DNA from: Glaciecola nitratireducens FR1064
GTDB taxonomy: Bacteria; Pseudomonadota; Gammaproteobacteria; Enterobacterales; Alteromonadaceae
Direction of reading: 5' to 3'
DNA length: 64,000 nt
NCBI RefSeq assembly: GCF_000226565.1
Contig: NC_016041.1
Coordinates: 3,906,001-3,970,000 of the forward strand
Shown here: positions 37,566-46,564 of the stretch, piece by piece
Numbering within the stretch: the stretch's first letter is position 1
Layout of the letters: every line of letters starts with the position of its first letter
Notes under the pieces: model-generated
Seen by the model: the letters and a program-made list of their open reading frames with translations, nothing else
Told to the model about the DNA's origin: nothing
Database searches by the model: none
Translations under genes and position numbers: made by a program

Positions 37566-38465
37566 TTGGAATTCGGAGCGATTAACAACTTTTGGACGCT
37601 GATAAATGGCAAAGTTGACTCATGGCTAGAAACGGGCATTAAAATTCTACCTAATATAGTAGTTGCTCTTGTCGTAGTCCTTGCTTTTGCAATTTTTGCT
37701 AGACTCACATCCCGAATTGTATCCAAAATTTTGCATGGTGCGTTTGAATCGAGACAGATTGCTGACTTACTCAGTGCAATGTCCAAAGTGGTTGTTTTTG
37801 TTGCAGGCGTTTTTATCGCGCTCGAGTTTTTGGGTCTCACTGGGACAGTTACATCCCTATTAGCTGGCGCAGGAATTCTCGGTTTAGCTATCGGCTTTGC
37901 ATTCCAAGACATGACGGAAAACCTCATAGCGGGCATTGCTATGGGCATCCGAAAACCATTTCAAATTGGCGATGTGCTCGAAGCGGAGGGGGTTTTCGGC
38001 ACTGTCAAATCGATCAATCTCAGAAACACGGTTGTAGAAACGTTTTTTGGTCAGCTAGAAATTATTCCAAATAAAATACTGTTCAGAAATATAGTGACTA
38101 ATTACACTACTACTGGCGAAAGGCGTATTGAAATTCCTGTAGGTATCTCATACGCGGACGATGTCATGCACGCCGCTGAGGTTATCAAAAGCGCATTGAG
38201 TGAACAAAAATTTGTAACTAAAAAAGATGACTTAAACGTATTTGCCGAAGGCTTTGGCGACAGCAGTGTGAATCTGGTGATCTGGTTCTGGATAAAATAC
38301 CCGGGACACACTGGGTTTATGAAGGCAAGACATGAGGCTGTCCACCTCATTCACCAAACCCTAATGGAGAACGATATTTTAATTCCGTTCCCAATACGTA
38401 CGCTTGATTTTGGTGCGAAGGGCGGTGAGAAGTTAAATACCATGTTGTCACAAAAAGATGATTAG
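37566..38465 (+). CDS. MscS-type mechanosensitive channel
   Basis: 299 residues. TTG start at 37566 with GAGG 7 bases upstream. Three membrane segments lie in the first 130 residues; the pore helix carries GAGILGLAIGFAFQDMTENL, followed by KPFQIGDVLEAEGVFGTV and the alpha/beta cytoplasmic domain. Unlike the leftward channel it has no long tail. It is 44 bases after the entericidin stop and probably in the same operon. Confidence 0.9.
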   Translation: MEFGAINNFWTLINGKVDSWLETGIKILPNIVVALVVVLAFAIFARLTSRIVSKILHGAFESRQIADLLSAMSKVVVFVAGVFIALEFLGLTGTVTSLLAGAGILGLAIGFAFQDMTENLIAGIAMGIRKPFQIGDVLEAEGVFGTVKSINLRNTVVETFFGQLEIIPNKILFRNIVTNYTTTGERRIEIPVGISYADDVMHAAEVIKSALSEQKFVTKKDDLNVFAEGFGDSSVNLVIWFWIKYPGHTGFMKARHEAVHLIHQTLMENDILIPFPIRTLDFGAKGGEKLNTMLSQKDD

Positions 38466-38610
38466 AGTCAGGGTTCAACTTAGAAAGTCGATACAGTTTG
38501 CCTCGGCTTTTGGAAAATAACTATTATCCAATAAATTATGTGTATGATATGAATATTAAAAGCCAAAGCGGACTGAATAAAATGAACGCTAAATACGCAC
38601 GAACTCAGCC

Positions 38611-39972
38611 GTGAATGAATCGAAACAGCAGTATTCAGCTTGGCATTTTCGCTTTTGGCTGATCAACTTACAAAAAATAGCTAGCATAATCGGCGGCAGT
38701 TTTTGGTTTATTCCATCCATCCTAATCTCGATAGCAGCTATCGCCGGCGTGATATTGCCAAAAATCCCCTTGCCGGAATTCTTTACAACAGCGCTTGACC
38801 ATCTCTTCGTTATTGTCGATTTAGAAGACTCTCTGGAAGTAGTGAAGCTTATTGCGTCCTCCACAATTACTATTACCAGCATCGCCTTTTCTATGACGGT
38901 TGTGGCCTTAGTCATGGCGTCTAATCAATTCGGTCCTCGGCTAATAGAAAACTTCATGCAAAACAAGTGGACCCAGTTGGTCCTTGGGATTTTTACTTCC
39001 ACTTTTGTTTTCTGTTTGGTTGTTATCAGCAAAATTAACGTCAGCAGCGAAGCACCTTATTATCCGCAGTTTGCGATCGTAATCGCCGTCATACTCGCCG
39101 TCATTTGTGTATTCGTGCTCATCTTTTTTATTCACCATGTCGCAACCTCAATTCGTGCTGACAACGTCGTTAAACAAATATCCTCCTCAATGATGAACGA
39201 CATTCGCACCTTACAATGCGAAAGTAAGCGTGTTCACGCATTTAAGTCGATAATAGAATTAGAAAACTATACATATAAGCTGAACATCATTTCAAAATGC
39301 GATGGCTATATTCAGGCAGTCGAATATCACCAAATTCTGGATACTGCTATACAGTTCGATGGGCTTATTATAATGCAGCGCAGAGCGGGCCAATATATAG
39401 TGCCGGGAACACCAATTGCAGTTTTATACAATAATTCAGGAATACCCAGCTCAATCTCGCTAGATAGTGCCTTGGTTATTGGTCAAGAAAGAACGTCATT
39501 ACAAGACACCTTGTACGCGATTAACCAACTGGTTGAAATGGCTCTCCGGGCCCTATCACCAAGCATGAATGACCCTTTCACTGCAATAAATTGCATTGAT
39601 AGACTCGCTTCAGGATTGGCTTCATTTACCGAGGAAAACTTACCAAAAACATCAATAGTCGACGACAATAACGAATTACGTATGATCACTAACGAAGCAA
39701 CTTTTCACGATTTGTTCAAAGGTGCTTTCAATCAAATCCGACAGAATAGCGTCAGTCATACATTTGTTGTTATACATCTATTAGACACCTTTATCACGCT
39801 ACTGAAAGCCTGCGACAGTCAAGCCCATATGTGTGAGGCAGTTAGCACGCAGGTAAAATCAATCAAGCAGTATCAAGATCAAAACAGTATCTTCTACAAC
39901 GAAGAAGACAATGCACAGTTCGATGAGCGCATTGCCGAGCTTGAAGTACTCATGGAAGAAAGCGACTGTTAA
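38611..39972 (+). CDS. DUF2254 family membrane protein
   Basis: 453 residues, GTG start. Four membrane segments occupy residues about 25-180; the cytoplasmic remainder shows the DUF2254 motifs GYIQAVEYHQIL, AGQYIVPGTPIA and ALRALSPSMNDPFTA. Function unknown. A 10-codon frame (38582-38614) ends by overlapping the GTG and may couple translation. It comes 145 bases after mscS and may be the last gene of the stress operon. Confidence 0.85.
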   Translation: MNESKQQYSAWHFRFWLINLQKIASIIGGSFWFIPSILISIAAIAGVILPKIPLPEFFTTALDHLFVIVDLEDSLEVVKLIASSTITITSIAFSMTVVALVMASNQFGPRLIENFMQNKWTQLVLGIFTSTFVFCLVVISKINVSSEAPYYPQFAIVIAVILAVICVFVLIFFIHHVATSIRADNVVKQISSSMMNDIRTLQCESKRVHAFKSIIELENYTYKLNIISKCDGYIQAVEYHQILDTAIQFDGLIIMQRRAGQYIVPGTPIAVLYNNSGIPSSISLDSALVIGQERTSLQDTLYAINQLVEMALRALSPSMNDPFTAINCIDRLASGLASFTEENLPKTSIVDDNNELRMITNEATFHDLFKGAFNQIRQNSVSHTFVVIHLLDTFITLLKACDSQAHMCEAVSTQVKSIKQYQDQNSIFYNEEDNAQFDERIAELEVLMEESDC

Positions 39973-40045
39973 TTGCGAAGTAGTAAGATTAAGAAAAAAC
40001 TGAGTGGCTATAATGACATAACCACTGCAAGGTCTAAGTGCGTTT

Positions 40046-40489
40046 TTACATTACAGATTCTTTTTTATGCTTTGACTCTTTGTATGCATCCCATTTCATG
40101 GCGATGAATCCAACCATTGCTGAAATAGTAGTAATTGATGTTCCCCACATCCAATCTTGTAACGTAATTCCAATCGGCCATGCTTCGAGCAAAGCGTAGT
40201 TAGTTAGATTGTATGCACCATAGCTCGCTAGCCCGAGAGTAAACGCATTAACAAACACCCGAAGGTAAGTTGGCTTGCTTCCATTAAAAATTGCTAAGCG
40301 TAAAATACACGCAGAATAGCCTATGTAAAAAACAACCCAAGGCCACAGATTTACGCTCTCACGCATCAAGTGACCAATGCTTGATGTATAATCACTGCGA
40401 GTCACTACCCCAAGCCATATGGCATCTGCAATCACATAAGTAAGTAAAATACCGAGATAAGCAATCCCTATTGTTTTGCTATTGTTCAT
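40046..40489 (-). CDS. DUF2177 family membrane protein
   Basis: 147 residues with four membrane spans. The motifs ADAIWLG near the N-terminus and GLASYGAYNLTNYA in span 3 are typical of DUF2177. Function unknown. It is divergent from the sigma-54 activator gene, with about 285 bases between; no sigma-54 motif was found on its own strand. Confidence 0.85.
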   Translation of the reverse strand: MNNSKTIGIAYLGILLTYVIADAIWLGVVTRSDYTSSIGHLMRESVNLWPWVVFYIGYSACILRLAIFNGSKPTYLRVFVNAFTLGLASYGAYNLTNYALLEAWPIGITLQDWMWGTSITTISAMVGFIAMKWDAYKESKHKKESVM

Positions 40490-40698
40490 GAGCCACCCTC
40501 CTTTTTCTGTCTGGCGAAAATAAAAAGCTATATTTCATGTAAATCTCCTATAATGAAAAGTTAGCATACGGACTAAAAAATAGAGCACAAATCGAGCCAA
40601 TCGCATCATATGCAGTAAGGCAATGAAAGCTATGCATATTTTTTATGATTGAGATATAATCACCGGCTTTAGCGTGTAACAATTACAGGGTTTTTTAC

Positions 40699-40714
40699 TG
40701 GCACTTTCATCGCA
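40699..40714 (+). promoter_or_regulatory. Sigma-54 promoter of the two-component operon (autoregulation)
   Basis: TGGCAC-TTTCA-TCGCA with GG at 40700-40701 and GC at 40712-40713. Transcription should start near 40724, 50 bases before the GTG of the sigma-54 activator. The activator would therefore drive its own operon. Confidence 0.75.
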
Positions 40715-40774
40715 TTATTGCCGCTCTGAAAATATTTTGTAAGTTCATAATTTCACTACCAAAAGGGAGCACCA

Positions 40775-42112
40775 GTGAAATCTATTTTACTAATCGATGA
40801 TGACGTTGAATTCACACAAGTCGCAACTCACATTATCGAGTTCCTAGGCCATATGGTTTCAGTCGCGGATAGCGTAGCGGAAGCTAAAGAATGGTTAGAA
40901 CACAACGAATTTGATCATCTCCTTATTGACTTCATGTTGCCTGATGGCAGTGGATTGCACGTTTACGAGCATTTGCAAACAAAACCCAGACAGCCTCGAG
41001 TTACCTTCATCACAGGTAACCCAAAAATTAAATCAGCAATCAGTCACATCGTTGGGCCTTCTGTAAATTATATAATGAAGCCCATTGAGCGAGAAGATTT
41101 AGAAAAAATTCTTAACCCTAAGAAAGCAGAGGCAATTAAAGCGCAAAAGAAAACTAGCGCTAAATTATCACAGGCTCATTTTAACTGCTTAATTGGCGAG
41201 TCAGCGTCAATGCAAAAGTTGTACAAAATGATAGAGCGTGTTGCTGCCAGTGATGCCAACGTTATGTTGATGGGTGAAAGTGGCGTAGGCAAAGAATTAG
41301 TAGCACAAGCCATTCATAACGCCAGTGATTCTAATGGTGATCTAATAGCAACAAACTGCGGTGGCTTATCAAAAGAACTCATTGGTAGCGAGTTGTTTGG
41401 GCATGAAAAAGGGGCATTCACCGGCGCTATTGGACAAAAGAAAGGCGTATTTGAGCGCGCAGTTGACGGCAGTTTGTTTTTAGATGAAGTCACCGAAATG
41501 CCGATCGACATGCAGCCTAACTTACTGCGCGTGCTTGAAACGCGCCGGGTTAATCGCGTTGGTGGAACACAAGAAATCCCTGTTAATTGTCGAGTCATAA
41601 GTGCCACCAATAGAACCCTAGAACAAATTGCGAACGAAAACATACTCAGAGAAGATATATATTTTCGTCTTGCTGTCTTTCCAATCGAAATACCACCGCT
41701 ACGCGACCGTATTGAAGACATGCCGCTGTTAGTAAGTAGCTTCTTAGATCAACTAAATAAAGAGCACGGCGAAAACTTCGTAATCACTTCAGCTCAATTA
41801 GACAAGTTAGCAGCGCACGACTGGCCGGGCAATGTACGTGAGTTAAGACACACCCTGCACCGAGCGTTTATTATGAGTGAGCCCGGCTCAAGCTCATTAG
41901 ACTTGCCCGCTACATTCGATTCGCCATTTTCACAGAAGGGAAAAGTGTCCTCTTCTATGAGTGCGGGGAAAACGATTGAAGAAGTAGAAAAAGCATTGAT
42001 TTACGCGACGCTTGATGAGGTTGACGGCAATAAAACAATGGCCGCCGAGATGCTGGGTATTTCAACTAAAACGCTTTATAACCGTTTACATGCATACGGA
42101 GATAAAATATGA
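40775..42112 (+). CDS. NtrC-type sigma-54-dependent response regulator
   Basis: 445 residues, GTG start with AGGGAG upstream. The receiver domain has the acidic triad IDDD and phospho-acceptor Asp52, with Lys102. The AAA+ domain (about 138-375) has Walker A GESGVGKE and the sigma-54 contact loop GAFTGA at 213-218. A Fis-type helix-turn-helix closes the protein (MAAEMLGISTKTLYNRL). It should hydrolyse ATP to open sigma-54 promoters once phosphorylated. It starts a five-gene operon; its stop overlaps the next ATG. Confidence 0.92.
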   Translation: MKSILLIDDDVEFTQVATHIIEFLGHMVSVADSVAEAKEWLEHNEFDHLLIDFMLPDGSGLHVYEHLQTKPRQPRVTFITGNPKIKSAISHIVGPSVNYIMKPIEREDLEKILNPKKAEAIKAQKKTSAKLSQAHFNCLIGESASMQKLYKMIERVAASDANVMLMGESGVGKELVAQAIHNASDSNGDLIATNCGGLSKELIGSELFGHEKGAFTGAIGQKKGVFERAVDGSLFLDEVTEMPIDMQPNLLRVLETRRVNRVGGTQEIPVNCRVISATNRTLEQIANENILREDIYFRLAVFPIEIPPLRDRIEDMPLLVSSFLDQLNKEHGENFVITSAQLDKLAAHDWPGNVRELRHTLHRAFIMSEPGSSSLDLPATFDSPFSQKGKVSSSMSAGKTIEEVEKALIYATLDEVDGNKTMAAEMLGISTKTLYNRLHAYGDKI

Positions 42113-42354
42113 GCGATCTCAACCAACAAATTCACGATATCCGCAAACCATTGAACATTATTAGCATGCAGGCAGAGCTAATCAAAATGCTCACTGAGTC
42201 GAGTGAAAATAGCGCTAAGTTAGAAGCGTCAGCAAACAAAATTATTCAAAACTCGAAACACTGCAGTGAGCTATTGCAGCACTTATTTGAGAGCATATCT
42301 GCTGAGCAGCAAGGTGACAAAGCGACACTAAATGAAAAACACAAGGGTGAATGA
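42109..42354 (+). CDS. Stand-alone histidine-kinase DHp-like protein
   Basis: 81 residues, overlapping both neighbours by 4 bases. HDIRKPLNIISMQAELIK matches the HisKA H-box (HDLRxPLN.I); the rest is a second helix, and no ATPase domain follows. It may be a phosphotransfer module, a phosphatase for the response regulator, or a dimerisation decoy for the adjacent kinase. The tight overlaps argue for coupled translation and a real protein. Confidence 0.75.
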   Translation: MSDLNQQIHDIRKPLNIISMQAELIKMLTESSENSAKLEASANKIIQNSKHCSELLQHLFESISAEQQGDKATLNEKHKGE

Positions 42355-43841
42355 CCTTGAATAAAGTGTCGAAACTTCTTTCTCCCTATTCAACCGGTAC
42401 GTGGATATTTATATCTCTACTTCTTCTAGTACTCATTGCCAGCAACACTTATGTGAGTCGCATTACTATCAATGAGCTCACCGAGTTACATCAAGATATA
42501 AGCCAAACATCAGAAGTTGTCGCACTCTTAGAAGAGATGCATGTAAACTTACTCACAGCAGAATCTGGTCAGCGTGGTTTTTTGCTTACCGACGACGAGC
42601 GCTATTTGACCCATTATCGAGAAGCTGTTCGCCGCGTTCGTAAGCTATTGGAAGAATCTCTTACGCTAAATCCAAAAGTCACAGGACAAACCGCCGCGAT
42701 TGAAAAGCTAAGGAGTCTGATTGAGAAAAAAGTTAAGGAATTGGACATCACCGTCGCGCATGCCCAAGAAAATTATTTATCTCAAGCATTCCGCATTGCT
42801 GAAACAGATGAAGGCCGTATTCTCTATGATGAAATACACAGCTTATTTGAACGAATAAAACTCGCTGAAAGTGCACTAGGCAAGAAACAGGTTGATCAGC
42901 TTCAGAACGCTACCGTTGTATCTAGCAAAAACTTAACAATTTCATTTTTTACGAGTCTCGTTTTAGTTGTCGGTGTGTTTATGCTCGCCTTAGTGAATAT
43001 TCGAAATCAATCTCAGCGTGAACAAGAGATGGAGGCGCAGAATGATCGGCTCAAACTCGCGGTAGATGAACGCACAAAAGAGCTGTCATTATTTTCAGAT
43101 GAACTCAGTAGGAGCAATAGGGAGCTTGAAGATTTTGCGTTTGTAGCTTCCCATGATCTGCAGGAACCTTTACGCAAAATTATGGCCTTTGGCGACAGAC
43201 TAGAAACACAGTCAGAAAATCTAAGCGACAAACAACGTGATTTCTTAAAGCGGATGCGGAGCGCTGCCGGCAGAATGAGCGTGCTAATTAGTGACCTTTT
43301 GGAATTTTCTAGAATCACAACAAGAGGTCGACCTTTCCAGTCAGTCGATCTAAATATAGTCGTTCAAGACTGCATTGATGATTTACAGGTGCTCATAGAA
43401 GAAAGCAATTGCTCAATCAACGTTGAAACTTTACCATCGATCGTCGCTGATCCAACACAAATGCAGCAGTTGCTGTTTAATCTTATTGCCAATGCAATTA
43501 AGTTTTCTCAAAACGAATCGCAGCCTATGGTTAAGATTTCGGTCGAAACTGTCGAACAGCCAGAGGCGATAGATATTGAAGGCTTAACAGGATGGTTTCG
43601 TCTTACTGTTGCCGATAATGGTATTGGATTTGAGCAAGAATATGCAAACAAGATCTTCGCACCCTTCCAACGTTTACACAGTCGCGATAGCTTTAAAGGC
43701 ACGGGGATCGGATTAGCCATATGTCGACGAATTGTAGAACGTCATAATGGAACAATAGACGCACAAGGTGAAACTGATAAGGGCGCTGTTTTCTGTGTGA
43801 CTTTGCCCGCTGATAATTTTTTATTCAGTTTGAAGCCATAA
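42351..43841 (+). CDS. CHASE3-domain sensor histidine kinase
   Basis: 496 residues. Membrane segments at about 16-36 and 195-217 bracket a CHASE3 sensor (ESGQRGFLLTDDERYL is its signature). A coiled coil leads to the HisKA domain with His268 (SHDLQEPLRKI), then HATPase_c with N box (NLIANAIKFS), DNGIGFE and GTGIGLAI. The orthodox kinase lacks a receiver; its partners are probably the downstream lone receiver and the sigma-54 regulator. The extracytoplasmic stimulus is unknown. Confidence 0.92.
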   Translation: MTLNKVSKLLSPYSTGTWIFISLLLLVLIASNTYVSRITINELTELHQDISQTSEVVALLEEMHVNLLTAESGQRGFLLTDDERYLTHYREAVRRVRKLLEESLTLNPKVTGQTAAIEKLRSLIEKKVKELDITVAHAQENYLSQAFRIAETDEGRILYDEIHSLFERIKLAESALGKKQVDQLQNATVVSSKNLTISFFTSLVLVVGVFMLALVNIRNQSQREQEMEAQNDRLKLAVDERTKELSLFSDELSRSNRELEDFAFVASHDLQEPLRKIMAFGDRLETQSENLSDKQRDFLKRMRSAAGRMSVLISDLLEFSRITTRGRPFQSVDLNIVVQDCIDDLQVLIEESNCSINVETLPSIVADPTQMQQLLFNLIANAIKFSQNESQPMVKISVETVEQPEAIDIEGLTGWFRLTVADNGIGFEQEYANKIFAPFQRLHSRDSFKGTGIGLAICRRIVERHNGTIDAQGETDKGAVFCVTLPADNFLFSLKP

Positions 43842-43856
43842 CTTAAAGGAAATAAG

Positions 43857-44339
43857 ATGCAAACGCGCAATAACATTCAAGTCCCGTTTACGATCATTTT
43901 GGCGGATGACGATGAAGACGATAGACTGCTTGCACAAGACGCAATGGAAGCTGCTGGCGCAACCTATCAATGTCATACCGTATGTGATGGGCAAGAACTA
44001 CTCGACTATTTGCGCTGCACTGGCAAATACAAAGATAAGCCAGTGAGCAATCGACCAAGCGTGATTTTGCTCGATTTAAACATGCCAATACTAGACGGAA
44101 GAGAAACCTTACGTTTACTCAAAGAGGATCCTGGATTCTCCAACATTCCGGTGGTTATTCTGTCTACTAGCGCTGCTGATGAGGATATCAGTGAAGGTTA
44201 CGGTTTAGGTGCTGCTTCTTATATGGTGAAACCAAATGATTTTAGTACCTTGGTAGAGATGATGAAATGCTTCAACAAGTATTGGTTCGACTATGCCTCA
44301 ATTCCGCACCTTATCAGCAATACTTCGCCAAATAACTAA
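43857..44339 (+). CDS. Lone receiver protein (Rcp1-like response regulator)
   Basis: 160 residues, receiver domain only. The acidic pocket is ADDDEDD; the phospho-acceptor is Asp73 in LLDLNMP, with Lys125 in MVKP and an Rcp1-type insertion around 55-67. Such receivers pair with CHASE3 or phytochrome kinases and act by protein contact. It follows the kinase after 15 bases. Confidence 0.9.
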   Translation: MQTRNNIQVPFTIILADDDEDDRLLAQDAMEAAGATYQCHTVCDGQELLDYLRCTGKYKDKPVSNRPSVILLDLNMPILDGRETLRLLKEDPGFSNIPVVILSTSAADEDISEGYGLGAASYMVKPNDFSTLVEMMKCFNKYWFDYASIPHLISNTSPNN

Positions 44340-44365
44340 TTACATTTGTATCTTGGAAGTGACTA

Positions 44366-44704
44366 TTGGAAAACGTTAGATCAGTTTTAATAATCGATGA
44401 CGACAGCGACGATGTGTTTTTGATCGAAGATCGTCTTTGTCAAATGTTGCCTGGCGAATGTCACTTTGTCTCTTGCTCTGAAAAACAGGAAGCCATAGAT
44501 TTTTTGAAGGAACGAACCTTCGATCTCTGTATATTAGACTATAGACTTGCAGGTTACGAAGGTTTAGAAATACTAGACGCTGTTGCAAATGCAGAACTAG
44601 CGACGCCTATTATTATGCTAACCGGACAAAACGACGATGAAGTTGCAAAAAGAGCAATAAAAAAGTGGTGCTCAAGATTTTGTCATGAAATCTTCAATAG
44701 ATGA
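44366..44704 (+). CDS. Receiver domain, 5' part of a hybrid kinase split by a frameshift
   Basis: 112 residues, TTG start with GGAAG upstream. The receiver reads IIDDDSDD and has Asp58 (CILDYR). After GQNDDEVAKRAIK the frame goes to KWCSRFC and stops, whereas a +1 shift in the AAAAAAG run near 44660 continues as GAQDFVMKSS, the expected end of the receiver, directly into the next gene. The receiver's conserved Lys and last helix are therefore encoded in the other frame. Confidence 0.8.
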   Translation: MENVRSVLIIDDDSDDVFLIEDRLCQMLPGECHFVSCSEKQEAIDFLKERTFDLCILDYRLAGYEGLEILDAVANAELATPIIMLTGQNDDEVAKRAIKKWCSRFCHEIFNR

Positions 44705-46352
44705 GGATGTTTTTGAAAAATCTGTGCGTTACGCTGTTTCACGGAAAGAGCTCGAATTTGCGCGCGCAATGAGTCAACGCAATGCAGCAGAAAATACGGC
44801 AAAAGATAAATTTATAGCGCATTTGAGTCACGAATTACGAACACCGCTAACATCTATTTTAGGCTATACATCAATACTGTTAGAAAATGACAAAACCATT
44901 CCTTTTCAAAATGAACTCAAAGTCATCTCCAATAACGGCAAACATCTACTTAATTTACTTAATGATGTACTCGACCTATCAAAAATAGCCGCCGACAAAT
45001 TTGAATTAAGAGAAAAGCCAACAAATTTGCAAGAGCTGCTCATTGAGGTGAACAGTTTATTAACCGTCAGCGCCATTGATAAAGGTTTAGCATTAGCATT
45101 TCACAGCCAAACAAAGTTACCGGAAAACATTAGTTTAGACGATCTCCGTTTTAAACAAATACTCGTTAATCTCATTGGCAATGCAATTAAGTTTACCGAT
45201 GTAGGAGGCGTCAGCGTTAACATTTCGCTTATGACTGTTGATACTGAGAATATACTGAAATTTCAGATTGTAGACACCGGGATCGGAATGGCTGAACAGC
45301 AGATTAACAGTATATTTGTGCCCTTCAAACAAGTAGAAGACGTCTACAATCGCAAGGCTGGCGGGGCTGGTTTAGGTTTATCCATCACGGCTGAAATAGT
45401 AAAGCAAATGGGCGGCAAACTTGAGGTGAAATCAGAGATAGGAAACGGCTCTATATTTACCCTGAGCGTGCCTTGTAAATTGCTTGGTGACTCATTGATT
45501 GATTACGACTTTAATGTTGACTACAAAAGGGAAATAGAGACCAAATTACCCAAATTAACAGGCCGCGCTTTAGTTGTAGACGACGTTTTTGAAATTCGAG
45601 AATTGGCTGGTTACTTTGTTAAAAAGACAGGCGTCAAAGTTGAGTTTGCCAGCAATGGCGAGCAAGCACTGTTAAAAGTAGCTCAAGCGCAGCGCGAAAA
45701 TAGCCCCTTCGACGTTATTTTTATGGATCTGCATATGCCCGTCCTCACTGGTGAAGAAACTGTTCAGATCCTGAGGAAAGAAGGAAATAAGGCAAACGTA
45801 GTTGCCATGACTGCAGCTTTGAATAAAGGCCTCTACAAGGACTTAACTCAACTCGGGTTTGACGCGTTGATAGCAAAACCCATTGATAAACTCGAAATCT
45901 GGAAAGTTTTAGAGAATGAGTTTTCGCAAACGGTAGCTCAAAATAAAGGGCAAGCCATACACAAAACTCAAACTAAGCCGCTCATCCATTTGGTCGAAGA
46001 CGATATGGACAGCGCTAACATAATGCAAATGATGCTAGAACAACTCGACTATCGGGTATTACACTCTTCAACTGCAAAGCAAGCCATAGCTAACGCAGAT
46101 GGAAAAAGTGGCGATACGATTGCGCTGCATTTACTCGATTTAGGACTTCCTGACTTGAAGGGGGAAGCATTTATTAGCGCATTTTTTGACAAACAAATAG
46201 CAGGAAAAGTATCAATTTTAAGCGGCAGTCAGCCTGACTCGGCTTTGCTCGAGCGCTTTCCCATTGTCGATCATTTAATTAAGCCCGTTAGTAAAGACAT
46301 GCTTTGCGAATGGCTTCAAAAAAATTGTGATCCTAGCGATTTTGTCTCATAA
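44685..46352 (+). CDS. Hybrid histidine kinase with two C-terminal receivers (3' part of the split gene)
   Basis: 555 residues. No ribosome site precedes the ATG at 44685, and residues 1-20 are the end of the upstream receiver. HisKA follows with His49 (SHELRTPLTSILG), then HATPase_c (NLIGNAIKFTD, DTGIGM, GLGLSI), one receiver at about 292-410 (VVDD, IFMDLHMP) and a second at about 430-550 (VEDD, LLDLGLP). With the shift repaired this is a REC-HK-REC-REC protein, last in the operon. In its present form expression would need coupling or frameshifting. Confidence 0.85.
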   Translation: MKSSIDEDVFEKSVRYAVSRKELEFARAMSQRNAAENTAKDKFIAHLSHELRTPLTSILGYTSILLENDKTIPFQNELKVISNNGKHLLNLLNDVLDLSKIAADKFELREKPTNLQELLIEVNSLLTVSAIDKGLALAFHSQTKLPENISLDDLRFKQILVNLIGNAIKFTDVGGVSVNISLMTVDTENILKFQIVDTGIGMAEQQINSIFVPFKQVEDVYNRKAGGAGLGLSITAEIVKQMGGKLEVKSEIGNGSIFTLSVPCKLLGDSLIDYDFNVDYKREIETKLPKLTGRALVVDDVFEIRELAGYFVKKTGVKVEFASNGEQALLKVAQAQRENSPFDVIFMDLHMPVLTGEETVQILRKEGNKANVVAMTAALNKGLYKDLTQLGFDALIAKPIDKLEIWKVLENEFSQTVAQNKGQAIHKTQTKPLIHLVEDDMDSANIMQMMLEQLDYRVLHSSTAKQAIANADGKSGDTIALHLLDLGLPDLKGEAFISAFFDKQIAGKVSILSGSQPDSALLERFPIVDHLIKPVSKDMLCEWLQKNCDPSDFVS

Positions 46353-46429
46353 ATTCGAATTGTAATAATTTCCCTTTCACACTGTAACTATTTCTAGTTA
46401 ACCGCGCCACCCTCTCCCAGTATCAAAAA

Positions 46430-46454
46430 TTAACTATAAATTTCATATAGTTAA
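46430..46454. promoter_or_regulatory. Perfect inverted repeat upstream of gdhA
   Basis: TTAACTATA and TATAGTTAA flank a 7-base centre, about 110 bases before gdhA. It may be an operator for gdhA. A TGGCAT element nearby lacks the sigma-54 -12 GC. Confidence 0.35.
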
Positions 46455-46564
46455 GATTTAAAATCCTTTGGCATAGTTATTGATACCATGAGTTAAAACA
46501 CAAACTAATTATTAGCTATTTACACAGAATATGTTCGACGTTTTAGCAGCAAAAGAGGGTAGTA

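Noticed and set aside
46469-46483. TGGCAT element before gdhA as a fourth sigma-54 promoter
   Set aside because: The position of the invariant -12 GC reads GA, so the key dinucleotide is missing.
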